A stretch of DNA of 64,000 bases from Paralithodes platypus. Taxonomy: Eukaryota > Arthropoda > Malacostraca > Decapoda > Lithodidae. A model generated the notes under the pieces. The model did no database searches and was not told the origin of the DNA. It saw only the letters and a list, made by a program, of their open reading frames with translations. The DNA lies in contig CM064571.1 in the NCBI GenBank assembly GCA_032716605.1, positions 10,794,405 through 10,858,404 of the forward strand, read 5' to 3'. Shown one piece after another: positions 11,002 to 21,133 of the stretch (positions are counted from its first letter, which is position 1; every line of letters starts with the position of its first letter). The position numbers and the translations under genes are program-made.

Positions 11002-12969
11002 TTGACACTACATTCAGTTACACATAAACTAGCTCAAACACCACCAAGCACATACAATGACACAACAACACTAGCCCTCTCTGTAACCCAGTGCTCCAAA
11101 CCACACCACAGCAATACAAACACACATCAAAAACACACCATCCTACTTCTGTTGCTACTGTGTGGAGACACAGGCGCTGTGGTCAACCCTGGACCCTACT
11201 GTCCCAAATACCCATGTTATATTTGTAGAAAAGCGGTTAAATGGGGGCAGAGGGCCATTCAATGTGAACCCTGCGGTGATAGGTCCAAACATGAAGGCTG
11301 GTATCATGTCAGCTGTCTCGGATCTTTCACACAGGTTTATGCTGGATTAGTTGACAATAGTGTCTCGTGGATCTGCGACAGTTGCGGCATGCCTAATTTC
11401 TCTAGTTCTTTCTTCTCATCTTCTCCCATCCCATTATACAACTCCTTCGACACACTAAATGAACATAACACGAACAATCCTCCTAAACAACACACCTCTC
11501 TATTGAACCCTAAACACTCAACACCAGTCAAACATACTCTATCTCACAGTTCTCCACCACTAACTCTTAGCATAATACCAAGTCCCCAGATGTTCTCCCA
11601 GTGTTCCGGGGACTCATCAACCTCTCGCAACTCATCCTCAATAATAAATACACCCCATTCCAACCAAAATAATTCACATAATCACTACTCACCTGCTCTA
11701 AACCATTCTCACCAATCACTACCACCCTCAAACCATCCATCTCCTTCCTTATCAATGAGCCCCACACTACCAGTTCCTTCTTCCTTAGAATCCTCACCTT
11801 CCACTTATATCCATTCCCATCCATCCATCTCTTCCTCCTCCTCCCTAAACTCTCACCCCATCTATCCTATCATTACCCCCCCTAAGTCTCATTCCTCCTT
11901 ATCTTCCAACTCCACCTCCATACCATCCGACTCTACCCTAGACTGTTCCTCCATATCTTTTCCCAACTCACTTGACTCCATATCCGACATTCCTCATCAT
12001 AGTCCAACAACCCTCCGCCTCCTTAATATTAATTTTCGCAGCATCCAATCAAAAATACCCCAACTACAGCATACCATCACCACCTATAACCCTGACATCA
12101 TAATAGGGACAGAGACATGGTTGACGCCGGACATTGACTCGACAGAAATATTCCCACCTTCCTTTAACATGACAGTAATACGTAAAGACCGCTTGCCAGA
12201 GGCCGGGAAAGGTGGTGCTGTACTGATTGCCACCAAACCTGGCCTCACAGTTAAACACAGACCGGACCTCGACACAGACTGTGAAATCGTCTGGATCCAA
12301 CTCCAACTTTCCAACTGTAAATCACTCCTTCTCGCTGCTTTCTACAGACCACCTTCTTCCAACACTGATTACTTACACAACCTTCACACATCCCTAGCAC
12401 GTATTAACGCAGACAAGCACATATGGATCTCAGGCAATTTTAACCTCCCTGACATTGACTGGACTGCCATCTCTCCCCTCGATCCTCCCGATGCTGACAC
12501 TCCTGATCCTATCATTCCCCACTCTAACAGACGCCAACTACACGATACCTTCATAGACACCATCAATATATTCTCACTTTCACAAACAGTACTCAAGCCA
12601 ACACGAACACAAACTCGCCCCGGTGGCGACGGCGGCCCTTCTACCACATCTCACACCTTAGACCTATTTCTCACTAACAACATTCTTCACATAACAAACA
12701 CACAAGTTGTTCCAGGACTGAGCGACCATGACATTGTACTTGTTGACGCTGATCTCCGACCAACTAGACAAAAACAGCGACCAAGACCTATCTTTATCTA
12801 CTCCAGAGCTGACTTAGATGCGATCAAACAAGACTTGACTAAACTCATAAATGACTTTTTTTATAACAGACCCACACACAAGACCCCTCTTAACAAACTG
12901 GAACAACTTGCAACATACCATCCATACAGCCATGCACAAATACATACCACAAAAAAACCCATCAAGTAG
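11002..12969 (+). pseudogene. LINE ORF, N-terminal part: PHD-type finger and endonuclease
   Basis: The frame opens without an ATG at the expected place. A finger segment lies at about 11205-11395 (CYICRKAVKW, CEPCGD, WYHVSC, WICDSCG), resembling the PHD fingers of CR1/L2-type proteins. A linker of about 200 residues rich in Ser, Pro, His and Asn follows. The endonuclease starts at about 12010 (LLNINFRSIQSK, GTETWL, AAFYRPPSS, GLSDHDIV near 12717). The usual GDFN active-site motif reads GNFN near 12436, so a catalytic Asp is replaced. Finger and endonuclease lie in one frame. The frame is lost near 12850-12900, where the downstream protein continues one frame away. Confidence 0.8.
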
Positions 12970-14884
12970 ATATACTCTTCCATGGTTCACCAGGGATCTA
13001 CGTAGACAACATCGCAAAAAACAAAGACTTTATAAACGCACGCAGACACACAACACACCTGAAAACTGGACCGCATATGCATCACACCAAAAAACATTTG
13101 CCAAAAACATAATAAAAGCGGAACGCAAACACATAGCTTCTTATCTCGCAGAAAACGTCAGAAACAACACCAAACATTTCTTCAAATTTTTCAAGTCGCG
13201 CAGGCAGGATACCACCACCATCACATCACTTAAAGACAACAACGACACTCTACAAACCACTCCAGAACACAAAGCAAAGATACTCAACACTCATTTCCAA
13301 TCAGTATTCACACAAGAAAACAACCAAATACCTAACATGCCAGAAAACCACTACCCACCCATACCCCACCTAGACATAATGACTAACGGCATACAGAAAC
13401 TACTAGAGACACTTGACACAAACAAAGCCACTGGTCCTGACAACATCCCTGCCTTTATCCTTAAAAATTGTGCCTCAATCCTTGCCCCCATCCTGCAAAG
13501 CATCTTTACTCAGTCACTTCACACAGGCATCCTTCCACCTGACTGGCTTTGTGCGAACATCACTCCCCTTTTCAAGACAGGTGACAGGACTGACCCAAAG
13601 AATTATAGACCCATCTCACTCACATCCATCTCATGCAAAATTTTAGAACACATTATACATAAACACATTATGAATCACCTAGACGCAAACAACATCCTTA
13701 CTGACGTACAACATGGATTTCGGCCCAAAAGATCATGCGAATCACAACTCATTGCCACATATCATGACATAACTAAACAACTGGACCGACGAGACATTAA
13801 ACAGGTTGACGCTATTATCCTCGATTTCGCCAAAGCCTTTGACAAAGTACCCCACAAAAGACTTCAGCATAAATTAGCTTTTTGCGGTATAACTGGACCT
13901 ACTCTTCACTGGATCACTAATTTCCTTACAAAACGGACTCAATGAGTACTCCTTGACGGCTCTTCCTCAGACTCTGTCCCTGTTTCTTCTGGTGTCCCAC
14001 AAGGCACCGTTCTTGGCCCTCTTCTTTTCCTTCTTTATATTAATGACCTTCCTCTGTCAACACCTAACTTTTCTACTAGACTATTTGCCGACGATAGTTT
14101 GATGTTTAGGCCCATACTGACTAGAGACGACTGTGGACTTATCCAGCAAGACTTAAATGCCCTCGAACATTGGGAGAACACCTGGCAGATGTCTTTCCGC
14201 CCCGATAAATGTAAACTTCTCCGCTTTACCCGCTCCCGATCACCCATCACATTCAATTACACATTACACAACCAACCACTAGAATCAGTTCCTTTACACA
14301 AATATCTTGGCGTCCACCTCTCCACCAACCTAAGATTCAACACCCACATTCATCACATACAAAGTCAGGCAAACTGCACACGAGGGTTCTTGAGGAGGAA
14401 TTTACACAATTGTACACGAGACATCAAACACATAGCTTATAACACCCTTGTTCGCCCAACACTGGAGTACTGCGCCGCAGTATGTGATCCATACACTCAA
14501 TCTAACATTAACACACTTGAAAAAATTAACACAAAAGCAGCCAGGTTCATCACACACAATTACACGCAAACCCCAGGCATCACAACCAGTATCAAAAATC
14601 AAATAAGCATGGAAACCCTTAACACACGAAGACTCAGGCACTGACTCACAGAAATGTATAAAATCACACACAATTATATGGACATTAAAAAACATGAATA
14701 CCTACACAACTCAAACACCCGCAACACTCGTAATACACATTCTCATAAGTACCAAACATACCACACTAATACTGACTTCTACAAGCACTCATTCTTTCCA
14801 CGAACCATACAGGATTGGAACAGTCTCCCAGAAGATACAATAAATAGCCCTACACTAGGCACATTCAAACACAGAATAAACTAA
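12851..14884 (+). pseudogene. LINE ORF, C-terminal part: reverse transcriptase
   Basis: This is the reverse transcriptase that copies the LINE RNA at the target. Visible motifs are NKATGPDNIPAFILK near 13425, the PLFKTGDRTDPKNYRPISL stretch near 13567, LDFAKAFDKVPH near 13825, SSGVPQGTVLGPLLF near 13985 and an active site reading FADDS near 14085. A TGA at about 13943-13945 interrupts it between the AFDKV and PQG motifs. Another stop lies at about 14642, after which a C-terminal segment runs to 14884. The gene is therefore dead but only lightly damaged. Confidence 0.8.
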
Positions 14885-15023
14885 CATTTCGCCCACATCA
14901 CACACACACCATAAACCCTCCACTTAGCTCCCGCCATCCTATATCCTGACCCCCCATCCTCCACCCTAATATCCTTATATGTGTGATATGCGCAAGTCCA
15001 GCGCCCTACACATTATCAGATGT

Positions 15024-15056
15024 GATCGAGATCGAGATCGAGATCGAGATCGAGAT
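15024..15056 (+). repeat. (GATCGA)n 3' tail of the LINE
   Basis: About five copies of the hexamer end the LINE, as the short tandem tails of CR1-like elements do. Confidence 0.8.
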
Positions 15057-15109
15057 AATGTCGGACAGGTTGGGAGAAAGGCATCCTGACCAGGATACCT
15101 CTCTCCCAT

Positions 15110-15548
15110 TAGTAGGGTCATTTGCTTGGAATCCGTGACCATTTTGTTCCTACCTTTTTCTCTCGATGGATTTGACAACCTGAACCATTTTAAAGGAAAA
15201 TTAGCTCCTATGCCCCTCTGAAAAATGACGGCTAACTCTGCTAGAGCCCAATATTCAAAATGGCCACCAACGCCATCTTGAAAAACATGAAATGTAATAT
15301 CTCTGGCATCGGATGAGCTACAAGGACGAATGAGGTGTCCTTTTCACTAATTCTGGCATTACAAATCCACTGGAATGGTTATTGTATTGTATTGTATTGT
15401 ATATTGTATAGTATATTGTATTGTATTATACTAATTGTACATACTAATCTGCCACTTCACTGTCACTACATGATTCAATGTATGAGCCACTATCAGAATC
15501 ACTGTCCTCACTTTCGCTGCTATCATCACTGTTGTTCTCTGCCTGCGG
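15110..15548 (+). repeat. Left terminal inverted repeat of the outer element
   Basis: Reverse complement of 37701-38139 with scattered differences and a low-complexity TTGTA repeat. Its inner 100 bases are an antisense copy of the end of the element's own coding region. Confidence 0.9.
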
Positions 15549-15635
15549 TGTATATCTAATATTACTTTTTTACTGTTTCATATGGATCGCATGTCCATCT
15601 GATGAAAATCGCCGACTTGTGAAGTGACCGAAATA

Positions 15636-15948
15636 ATGGGTAATAGAAGAGAGAGTGAAGAGTTACCAGACAAGACATTAAATGAATACGATTGCATTTT
15701 ACTCTGTGGTAAGCGATGTACCGCAGATGATCGTTTGGAAAACATTACACCTGAGAAGTGGGAATCCATCCGGGAAAAGTATTTACAATGGAAAGAACTT
15801 GATAAGTTTCAACACATACATGAAAATGTGGATTGGGAGAAGGGACCAAAGGGTCACCACATGCATAGCACTTGTTACGCATCATTATCCAGCAAGCGCA
15901 AGCTCTCTCAAGCCAAAAAACGCAAACACAAATCCGAGGAACGTCTTG
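15636..15948 (+). pseudogene. Outer-element transposase gene, 5' segment
   Basis: This is the N-terminal part of the outer element's protein, starting at the ATG at 15636 in a short gap after the inverted repeat. It shows a possible zinc-binding arrangement (LLCGKRC near 15700, HMHSTCYASL near 15860) and a basic stretch (SQAKKRKHKSEER). The frame is interrupted exactly at the inner transposon. After removing 15949-35480 and one TTG, it continues in frame at 35484 through ERLERYEAS. The interruption is therefore an insertion, not an intron. Confidence 0.8.
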
Positions 15949-16396
15949 TAGTCCAGCGGCTAAGTGAATAATCATGCACTTTTTGATAAAAGCATGGAAC
16001 TTGGTACACTGTTAGTATACACCATAAGCAACATTTTAAAGATTGGAGGCAATCTGGATCTGCCCTATGATGGCCATGGCGGCCATCTTGGAAAATGGCC
16101 GCCATCGATTTTGAATAAATACTTTTATATCAACACACACGACTCGGGTATTGCAAATGCATACATAAAAGTATGCCAATTTATGTTACAGACACTGATA
16201 AATCGATTAAGATCATTACTTTGGTCCTATAATTATATTCAAGGGCTTTATTTTAGTAAATAATGGCATTTTATCAAAGGTAAAATAGAAAAGCGAACTG
16301 TATTTTCCTCATAACTCAAAAAATACTTGTTTATTCAATAAACAATACTAAGTAAAGTACATAAAGCACACACTGATCATTACATAGATGTATAAA
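15949..16396 (+). repeat. Left terminal inverted repeat of the inner element
   Basis: Reverse complement of 35024-35480 with many small differences, ending at the shared TTACATAGATGTATAA. It contains the GC-rich GATGGCCATGGCGGCCATCT block. Confidence 0.9.
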
Positions 16397-16910
16397 CTTT
16401 TGTTCATTCATTTATAATTGCTTGAGAAATCTCTTTGGAAATGACACTAGCAGCGAATATCCATAAGAGGGCGGTGGCTGAAAAGTGTGTTTTCAGTAGT
16501 CATTTTATTCCACCTTAATTACTAAGTATCCTAAAACAAAATAAACTATTTATGAGTATAATTGTCAATCTTGCAATATAATTACACATACATATTAATT
16601 TCACGTACATAATCAGGCACAGTGGAATAGATCCACTGCAGGCACCTGTACATGGTTTGTTCTAAGATCAGAAAAACAAACTATTTACATAATATTCCAA
16701 TCAAGTAAGCTTGTAAATGCTCTCCAAAGTAAAACTTTTTAAATGAAAGAATGTATGTACACCTCTTTTCTTTAATTTCAGCATAACATTTTATTTAATA
16801 AACATGTTTATATTTATTCATATATTATGACCAACAACAACACCAACACAAATAATTTATCACAATGATCATTTTACAAAATTTCTCTGCTAATGAACAC
16901 ATCTTAGTCC
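16397..16910. other. 3' flank of the inner transposase gene
   Basis: AT-rich sequence with no gene seen. It lies between the left inverted repeat and the stop of the minus-strand gene, and presumably holds its 3' untranslated region. Confidence 0.6.
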
Positions 16911-17513
16911 TTAGCTCGCCTTCATGTCACGATTACACCCATGACCACACTTGCAAAGTAATGTGCAGGGCAGATTATCTTTGACACATTTACACCGACC
17001 TTGGCAACCTTTAGTACATCCACACTTTATCACAGCGCGACACGCTACTCCAGCAGGAGGTTGGTCCATCCACTTGACTTCCCATCCAGTCAGGTCATCC
17101 TTTTTAGTCCACCCAAAATCTGCTGGGCTGGGCAGGTGTGGTGCTTTATCCAGGGCCAGGTTCCACACATGTCCAGCCTGGTATCCTACTCGAAGCAGGT
17201 GTTGGTTCAGGCTATCCTGTGTCGGTGGTATATTTTCTATGTTCCTGTGTTTCTGTGTGAAAAGAGTCTGCCTCGCAATATTTACACTTTCATCAGAGCT
17301 TCCTCGGTCATATAACAGAACCACAAATCTTTCAAAGGTTGGCAAAAGTTCTCTTATATCGGCTGATGTTGGAGTCTGGGCAAGTCCACACAAAGCAGGT
17401 GTGATATCAGGGTAGATATTCCAAGTAGTCCACGCTGTAAGTTTCCCTCTTCCAGCAAAACTGGATGTGGTGTCGCACCCTGTGAGTGCATGGAAAGCAG
17501 GCAAAGCTTTGCA
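16911..17513 (-). pseudogene. Inner-element transposase gene, C-terminal segment (GCD motif and Cys cluster)
   Basis: This is the last part of the inner gene, ending at the stop at 16911. It opens with FHALTGCDTTSSFAGRGK (about 17455-17500), where the GCD resembles the third acidic motif of XPG/FEN1 nucleases. It closes with a Cys-rich cluster of nine Cys within about 35 residues (roughly 16930-17035), comparable to the Cys8 domain reported for Academ proteins. The frame joins that of 20453-21129 exactly once the DUF7869 element and one CTTC are removed, so no intron is needed. Confidence 0.8.
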
Positions 17514-17517
17514 CTTC

Positions 17518-17691
17518 AGAAATAATAATAAATTAATAATCAGAATATAAAAATAAATTTAAAATTAAAATAAATAAAATAATAATAAAATAATAATTTA
17601 AATGACAGTAACACGACGACAGTAATAATAATAATAATAATAAATAAAATAATAATAAAATTAACAGTAATAAAAAAAAAATAATAATAAT
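17518..17691. repeat. AAT-rich microsatellite between target duplication and inverted repeat
   Basis: An imperfect AAT/ATA run. It may have expanded inside the terminal bases of the element after insertion, or be a separate insertion. Confidence 0.7.
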
Positions 17692-17724
17692 AGGAGGTCC
17701 GTGCCAGAGGGGCCAACTCGCCAC
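17692..17724 (+). repeat. Left 33-bp inverted repeat
   Basis: Exact reverse complement of 20420-20452. Confidence 0.95.
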
Positions 17725-18087
17725 ATTTTCAAAAACAGCGCTCTAGCTGGTTCCCGCTCCGTGAAATTCTTGGGAATCATCTGGCAAAAAAAACCATCCG
17801 ACTTTCGTCCTTATAGCAACTGCACATAGGGTTGAGCGTCCCTTGTTTTTGCCGTTTGCAGACCGTTTATGGGTGTGAATCTGGGTAGGCAGAGGGGCCA
17901 ACTCGCCAACGCGCTCAGCCAATGAGAGCGCGGCTACGACGTGGGGAATTAAATGGCCGCCCGCCCGACCACTCACAGGCGCTGTACGAGACGTACTTCA
18001 GTAGTCACGCTCAAACCGAGTTAGAGTCAACACACGAGTGATTACCTCCGCTATTTTGTGCCGTATTTCTCCAATATCTGTGCTACA

Positions 18088-19959
18088 ATGTCGTCATCTG
18101 ACTCGGATATTGGTGAGGCTAGGCCTTCCCTGCAACCTAGTCGTAAACGAAGGCCAAAGACCTGGCAAAAGACGATCAAAAAGTGTAAAAGGGACAGTGG
18201 CCAGACCTATGTTAGTAGAAGCACCGCCAAAGCTGTAACACCGAAGAAAGTAGGGCCCCCTTGTGAATGCTTGGATAAGTGCTTCGAGAAAGTGGGAATT
18301 GATAATGTGTATTTACTATTTAACAGTTATTGGGCACTGGAAAGCCATGATTCCCAGTCCCAGTACATAAATAAGCGATTGAGTGAGACATTGTCTAAAC
18401 GTTCACGAGTGAAGGGAAGGGAGAGTCGCACTAAAAACGTCAAACAATATTCAGTGTCTGTGAATACTAAGAACATCGGTGTTTGCCGTACTGCCTTTCT
18501 AAATATTCATGACATAACATCCAAACGTGTGCGAAATGTGTGCTCTAAGAGCTCTTCCACTGCCACTGGTATTCTGTCCCCCGACCAAAGAGGCCGCCAT
18601 GTACCCCACAACAAGACTAATGACGATCTCCTGCAACTAATTAAAAGCTTCTGCAAGTCTCTGCCCACCTGTACGTCCCATTATTCTCGTACCAAGAATC
18701 CGGACAAGCTGTACCTACCTCCTGGATCTACCTGGGCTGGACTCTATGATGCCTTTCAGACATACATGATAGAGGACCAAGAGGAACCCAATTCCATTAA
18801 GCAATCCCGGTTCGTTAAGGAGGTGCAGAACTATAAGATCGGGATAACACCACCAAAGAGTGACACCTGCAGCACATGTGATCAGTTCAAAACAAAATTG
18901 GCAGAACTTGATCCAGAGACACAACGGGAGGAGAGGGCTCAACTTGCCATGAAGAGGAATGATCATCAATTTCATGCCAAGGCTGGCCATGATTTCATGC
19001 AGATTTATACCAAGGACACTACACCTGGAATCTTTGGAATTGCTGTTGATCTCCAGCAAACACTATGCACCCCCCGTCTTACTACTAGCGCCCAATATTA
19101 CAGCTGCAAAATGTGGACGTATAATCTGGGTATCCACGATATCAAGTCCAACAAGGCCTACTTTTATGTCTGGAACGAGTCGGAGGCAAGAAGGGGATCT
19201 TCTGAGGTGGCAAGTTGCTTATGTCACTTCATTCAACATCACGTACCTGTTGATTCCTTGAAACTGGTGGTGTTTTCAGATAATTGCCCTGGCCAGAACA
19301 AGAATATCAACCTTTGCCTATGCTACCTAAGACTCATCCATAACCATCGTTTTTCTTCTATCATCCACTTCTTCCTGGAGGCTGGCCACTCATTCCTGCC
19401 CTGTGATCGCGACTTTGGTGTGTTTGAGAAGCACCTGAAGGGCAAGGAGGTATTCACCACTGACCACTACACCCAGCTAATGTCGGAACACAGAAGGAAG
19501 GAGCAGGTCACTGTGGTCCGCATGGAGGAGAGCGACTTCCTTAACTTTGAGATTCTGCAACAACACATCAGCAAGGCGGGCCAGACAGGTTCGGGATTCA
19601 AGGCTGCCAAGTGCCTGATAGTCTCCAATGATTACAGGGAAGGCATTAAAGTGTCTGCTGGCTACATGGACGGCTTTCATGTGCAGCGGGACTGGTTTAT
19701 GCAGAAGGGTAGAAGCAAAATTTATGACCCAAACGTGTTTGACCTCTCACAAATTCCGTTGCCTGTCAAGTACCCAGGGGGAGTTCCCATGAACCAAAAG
19801 AAGCTACAGCATCTCCAGGAGTTGACGAAATACGTCCCCCAGCCACACAAGATCTACTTCACCCTGCTTTTCGAGGCACAGAAGTCCATGACTGCAAGAC
19901 CTAGAGATGCCAACGAAGAAGACGTCGACGATCCCAACGACGACTTCTTGGAATACTAA
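18088..19959 (+). CDS. DUF7869-type putative DDE transposase, 623 aa, intact
   Basis: The first ATG of the frame is at 18088 and the frame is unbroken to the stop at 19959. The N-terminus is Ser/Asp-rich then basic. A Cys pair region (PCECLDKC near 18258, CSTCDQFK near 18869) may bind zinc. The C-terminal half has the hallmarks of an RNase H-like fold as in DDE enzymes: an Asp in GIAVDLQQTL near 19033, an Asp in VFSDNCPGQNKN near 19270, and acidic residues in CDRDFGVFEKH near 19400. I recognise it as the arthropod-abundant DUF7869 group; the catalytic role is inferred from these motifs and from its place between inverted repeats. The acidic tail (EEDVDDPNDD) is typical of nuclear proteins. 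It is the only undamaged transposase-like gene in the window and so the likeliest recent mover. Confidence 0.8.
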   Translation: MSSSDSDIGEARPSLQPSRKRRPKTWQKTIKKCKRDSGQTYVSRSTAKAVTPKKVGPPCECLDKCFEKVGIDNVYLLFNSYWALESHDSQSQYINKRLSETLSKRSRVKGRESRTKNVKQYSVSVNTKNIGVCRTAFLNIHDITSKRVRNVCSKSSSTATGILSPDQRGRHVPHNKTNDDLLQLIKSFCKSLPTCTSHYSRTKNPDKLYLPPGSTWAGLYDAFQTYMIEDQEEPNSIKQSRFVKEVQNYKIGITPPKSDTCSTCDQFKTKLAELDPETQREERAQLAMKRNDHQFHAKAGHDFMQIYTKDTTPGIFGIAVDLQQTLCTPRLTTSAQYYSCKMWTYNLGIHDIKSNKAYFYVWNESEARRGSSEVASCLCHFIQHHVPVDSLKLVVFSDNCPGQNKNINLCLCYLRLIHNHRFSSIIHFFLEAGHSFLPCDRDFGVFEKHLKGKEVFTTDHYTQLMSEHRRKEQVTVVRMEESDFLNFEILQQHISKAGQTGSGFKAAKCLIVSNDYREGIKVSAGYMDGFHVQRDWFMQKGRSKIYDPNVFDLSQIPLPVKYPGGVPMNQKKLQHLQELTKYVPQPHKIYFTLLFEAQKSMTARPRDANEEDVDDPNDDFLEY

Positions 19960-20419
19960 CAACAACCTTCCCCTCACCCCTCACCACCTACATAAACTAC
20001 TTGGACATGAAGGTAACGTGTCAAATTACATTATGAATTATTATTACAAACACAACACAAAATAATATAAAAATAAAATACAAAAATCATGCATTTTGTT
20101 AAAAGTTTGGATTAAAAGTCTTATAAAATATTTATTTTTGGGTATTTTTCTTTGAAATTATAACTGTCTTTTAGTTATAGTGAATGTTCATAATAGTACA
20201 AATTTGAAGGAAATCGAATAATTTTTTCGCATTCCAAAAAAAACACCTATGCATGTTTGTTTTTTTGGTTTATTTATTTATTTTTTATTTTTTTAAACCA
20301 TCTACAAAAAATGGTCTGTTCCTAAGCTGTTCATTGATATATAATAATATATTATTATGTCTTATCTACTGTGTGTATGGTATGTTAACTTTAAACATCA
20401 ATAACTCCAAACTATACTC

Positions 20420-20452
20420 GTGGCGAGTTGGCCCCTCTGGCACGGACCTCCT
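20420..20452 (-). repeat. Right 33-bp inverted repeat
   Basis: Exact reverse complement of 17692-17724, followed directly by the CTTC target duplication. Confidence 0.95.
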
Positions 20453-21133
20453 CTTCTGATCACCTAACATCTGAGCTATGAGAGTTGCGTCGATGTACCG
20501 AAAATATTTCCCTGTCCCAAAGGCTAAGTTAAGCTTTTCACATCCTATCCTGCTAGCTTGGCTGACAGCTAGCACAACAACATCAGTGTCAACAGTCTTG
20601 ATCGTGATTCTCCTCAAACCTTGGACTGCACCATCTGCTGCATGAAGGAGCATCCGAGTATCTGCTTCCTCTTGTGTACAAGGGGCCAGGTGATCTTCAA
20701 TAACTGGTACAGAGCTCTGAACCTTATCTCCAAGAGTCATTACCACTAAACCGTGGAACTGCTTCCCAGTCAGTCGTTCACTTAGAAGACTGAACAGTTT
20801 TGTCTTGTTGCCATCTTCCCGTAGACATTTTTGCCAGTTTCCAGGTAATTTGTTTTTTCCTTCCACTCTTATCTGTGTGCCTTTGCCCCTCTTCGTCTGT
20901 GTGGCTGCCTTCAGACTGTCAGATCTGTACTTATCAAAAACTACATCAACACGGCTCACAGAGCCCCTGAATTGTGTACCTATGTAGTTCATGAACTCAG
21001 ATGCGTACTCGTCGAATGTATTTGCTGTGACAGGTTTCATCATATTTACTATAACTGCACCATCAATAACAACCATATCTGTGTCAGGCTCCGTGTTCTC
21101 AGCACTATTTCAGTGTGGAACAACATTTTCCAG
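20453..21133 (-). pseudogene. Inner-element transposase gene, nuclease segment
   Basis: This segment carries EEADTRMLLHA (about 20645-20680) and TVDTDVVVLAV (about 20570-20600), the first two acidic motifs of an XPG/FEN1-like active site, followed by FGTGKYFRYIDA. The third motif is in the 16911-17513 segment. An in-frame TGA lies at 21110-21112. On the right the frame meets the Gmr1-like element at the CCAG duplication and continues at 30296 after its removal. Confidence 0.8.

Larger units (their letters stand above)
10776..15057 (+). mobile_element. CR1-like LINE (non-LTR retrotransposon), nearly full length
   Basis: PHD-type finger, linker, apurinic-type endonuclease and reverse transcriptase occur in that order, followed by a short 3' untranslated region and a hexamer tail (GATCGA)n. 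The 5' end cannot be placed exactly; the sequence just left is a TTAA element. Coding capacity is broken by one frameshift and in-frame stops. The next element, the outer DNA transposon, begins about 50 bases past the tail. Confidence 0.8.
17518..20452 (+). mobile_element. DNA transposon carrying a DUF7869-type protein
   Basis: Perfect 33-bp inverted repeats (17692-17724 and 20420-20452, starting AGGAGGTCCGTGCCAG) bracket one intact gene. The host sequence CTTC occurs at 17514-17517 and 20453-20456, giving a 4-bp duplication, and the interrupted reading frame is restored when the insert and one CTTC are removed. On the left, 174 bases of AAT-rich DNA separate the duplication from the inverted repeat. 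A partial extra copy of the repeat core lies at 17888-17909. I cannot name the superfamily. Confidence 0.8.

Noticed and set aside
11567..12314. Antisense frames inside the LINE
   Set aside because: Shadows of the strongly coding plus strand.
17518..20452. Intron in the inner transposase gene
   Set aside because: A nearby AG looked like an acceptor, but the 4-bp duplication, perfect inverted repeats and its own transposase-like gene indicate an insertion.
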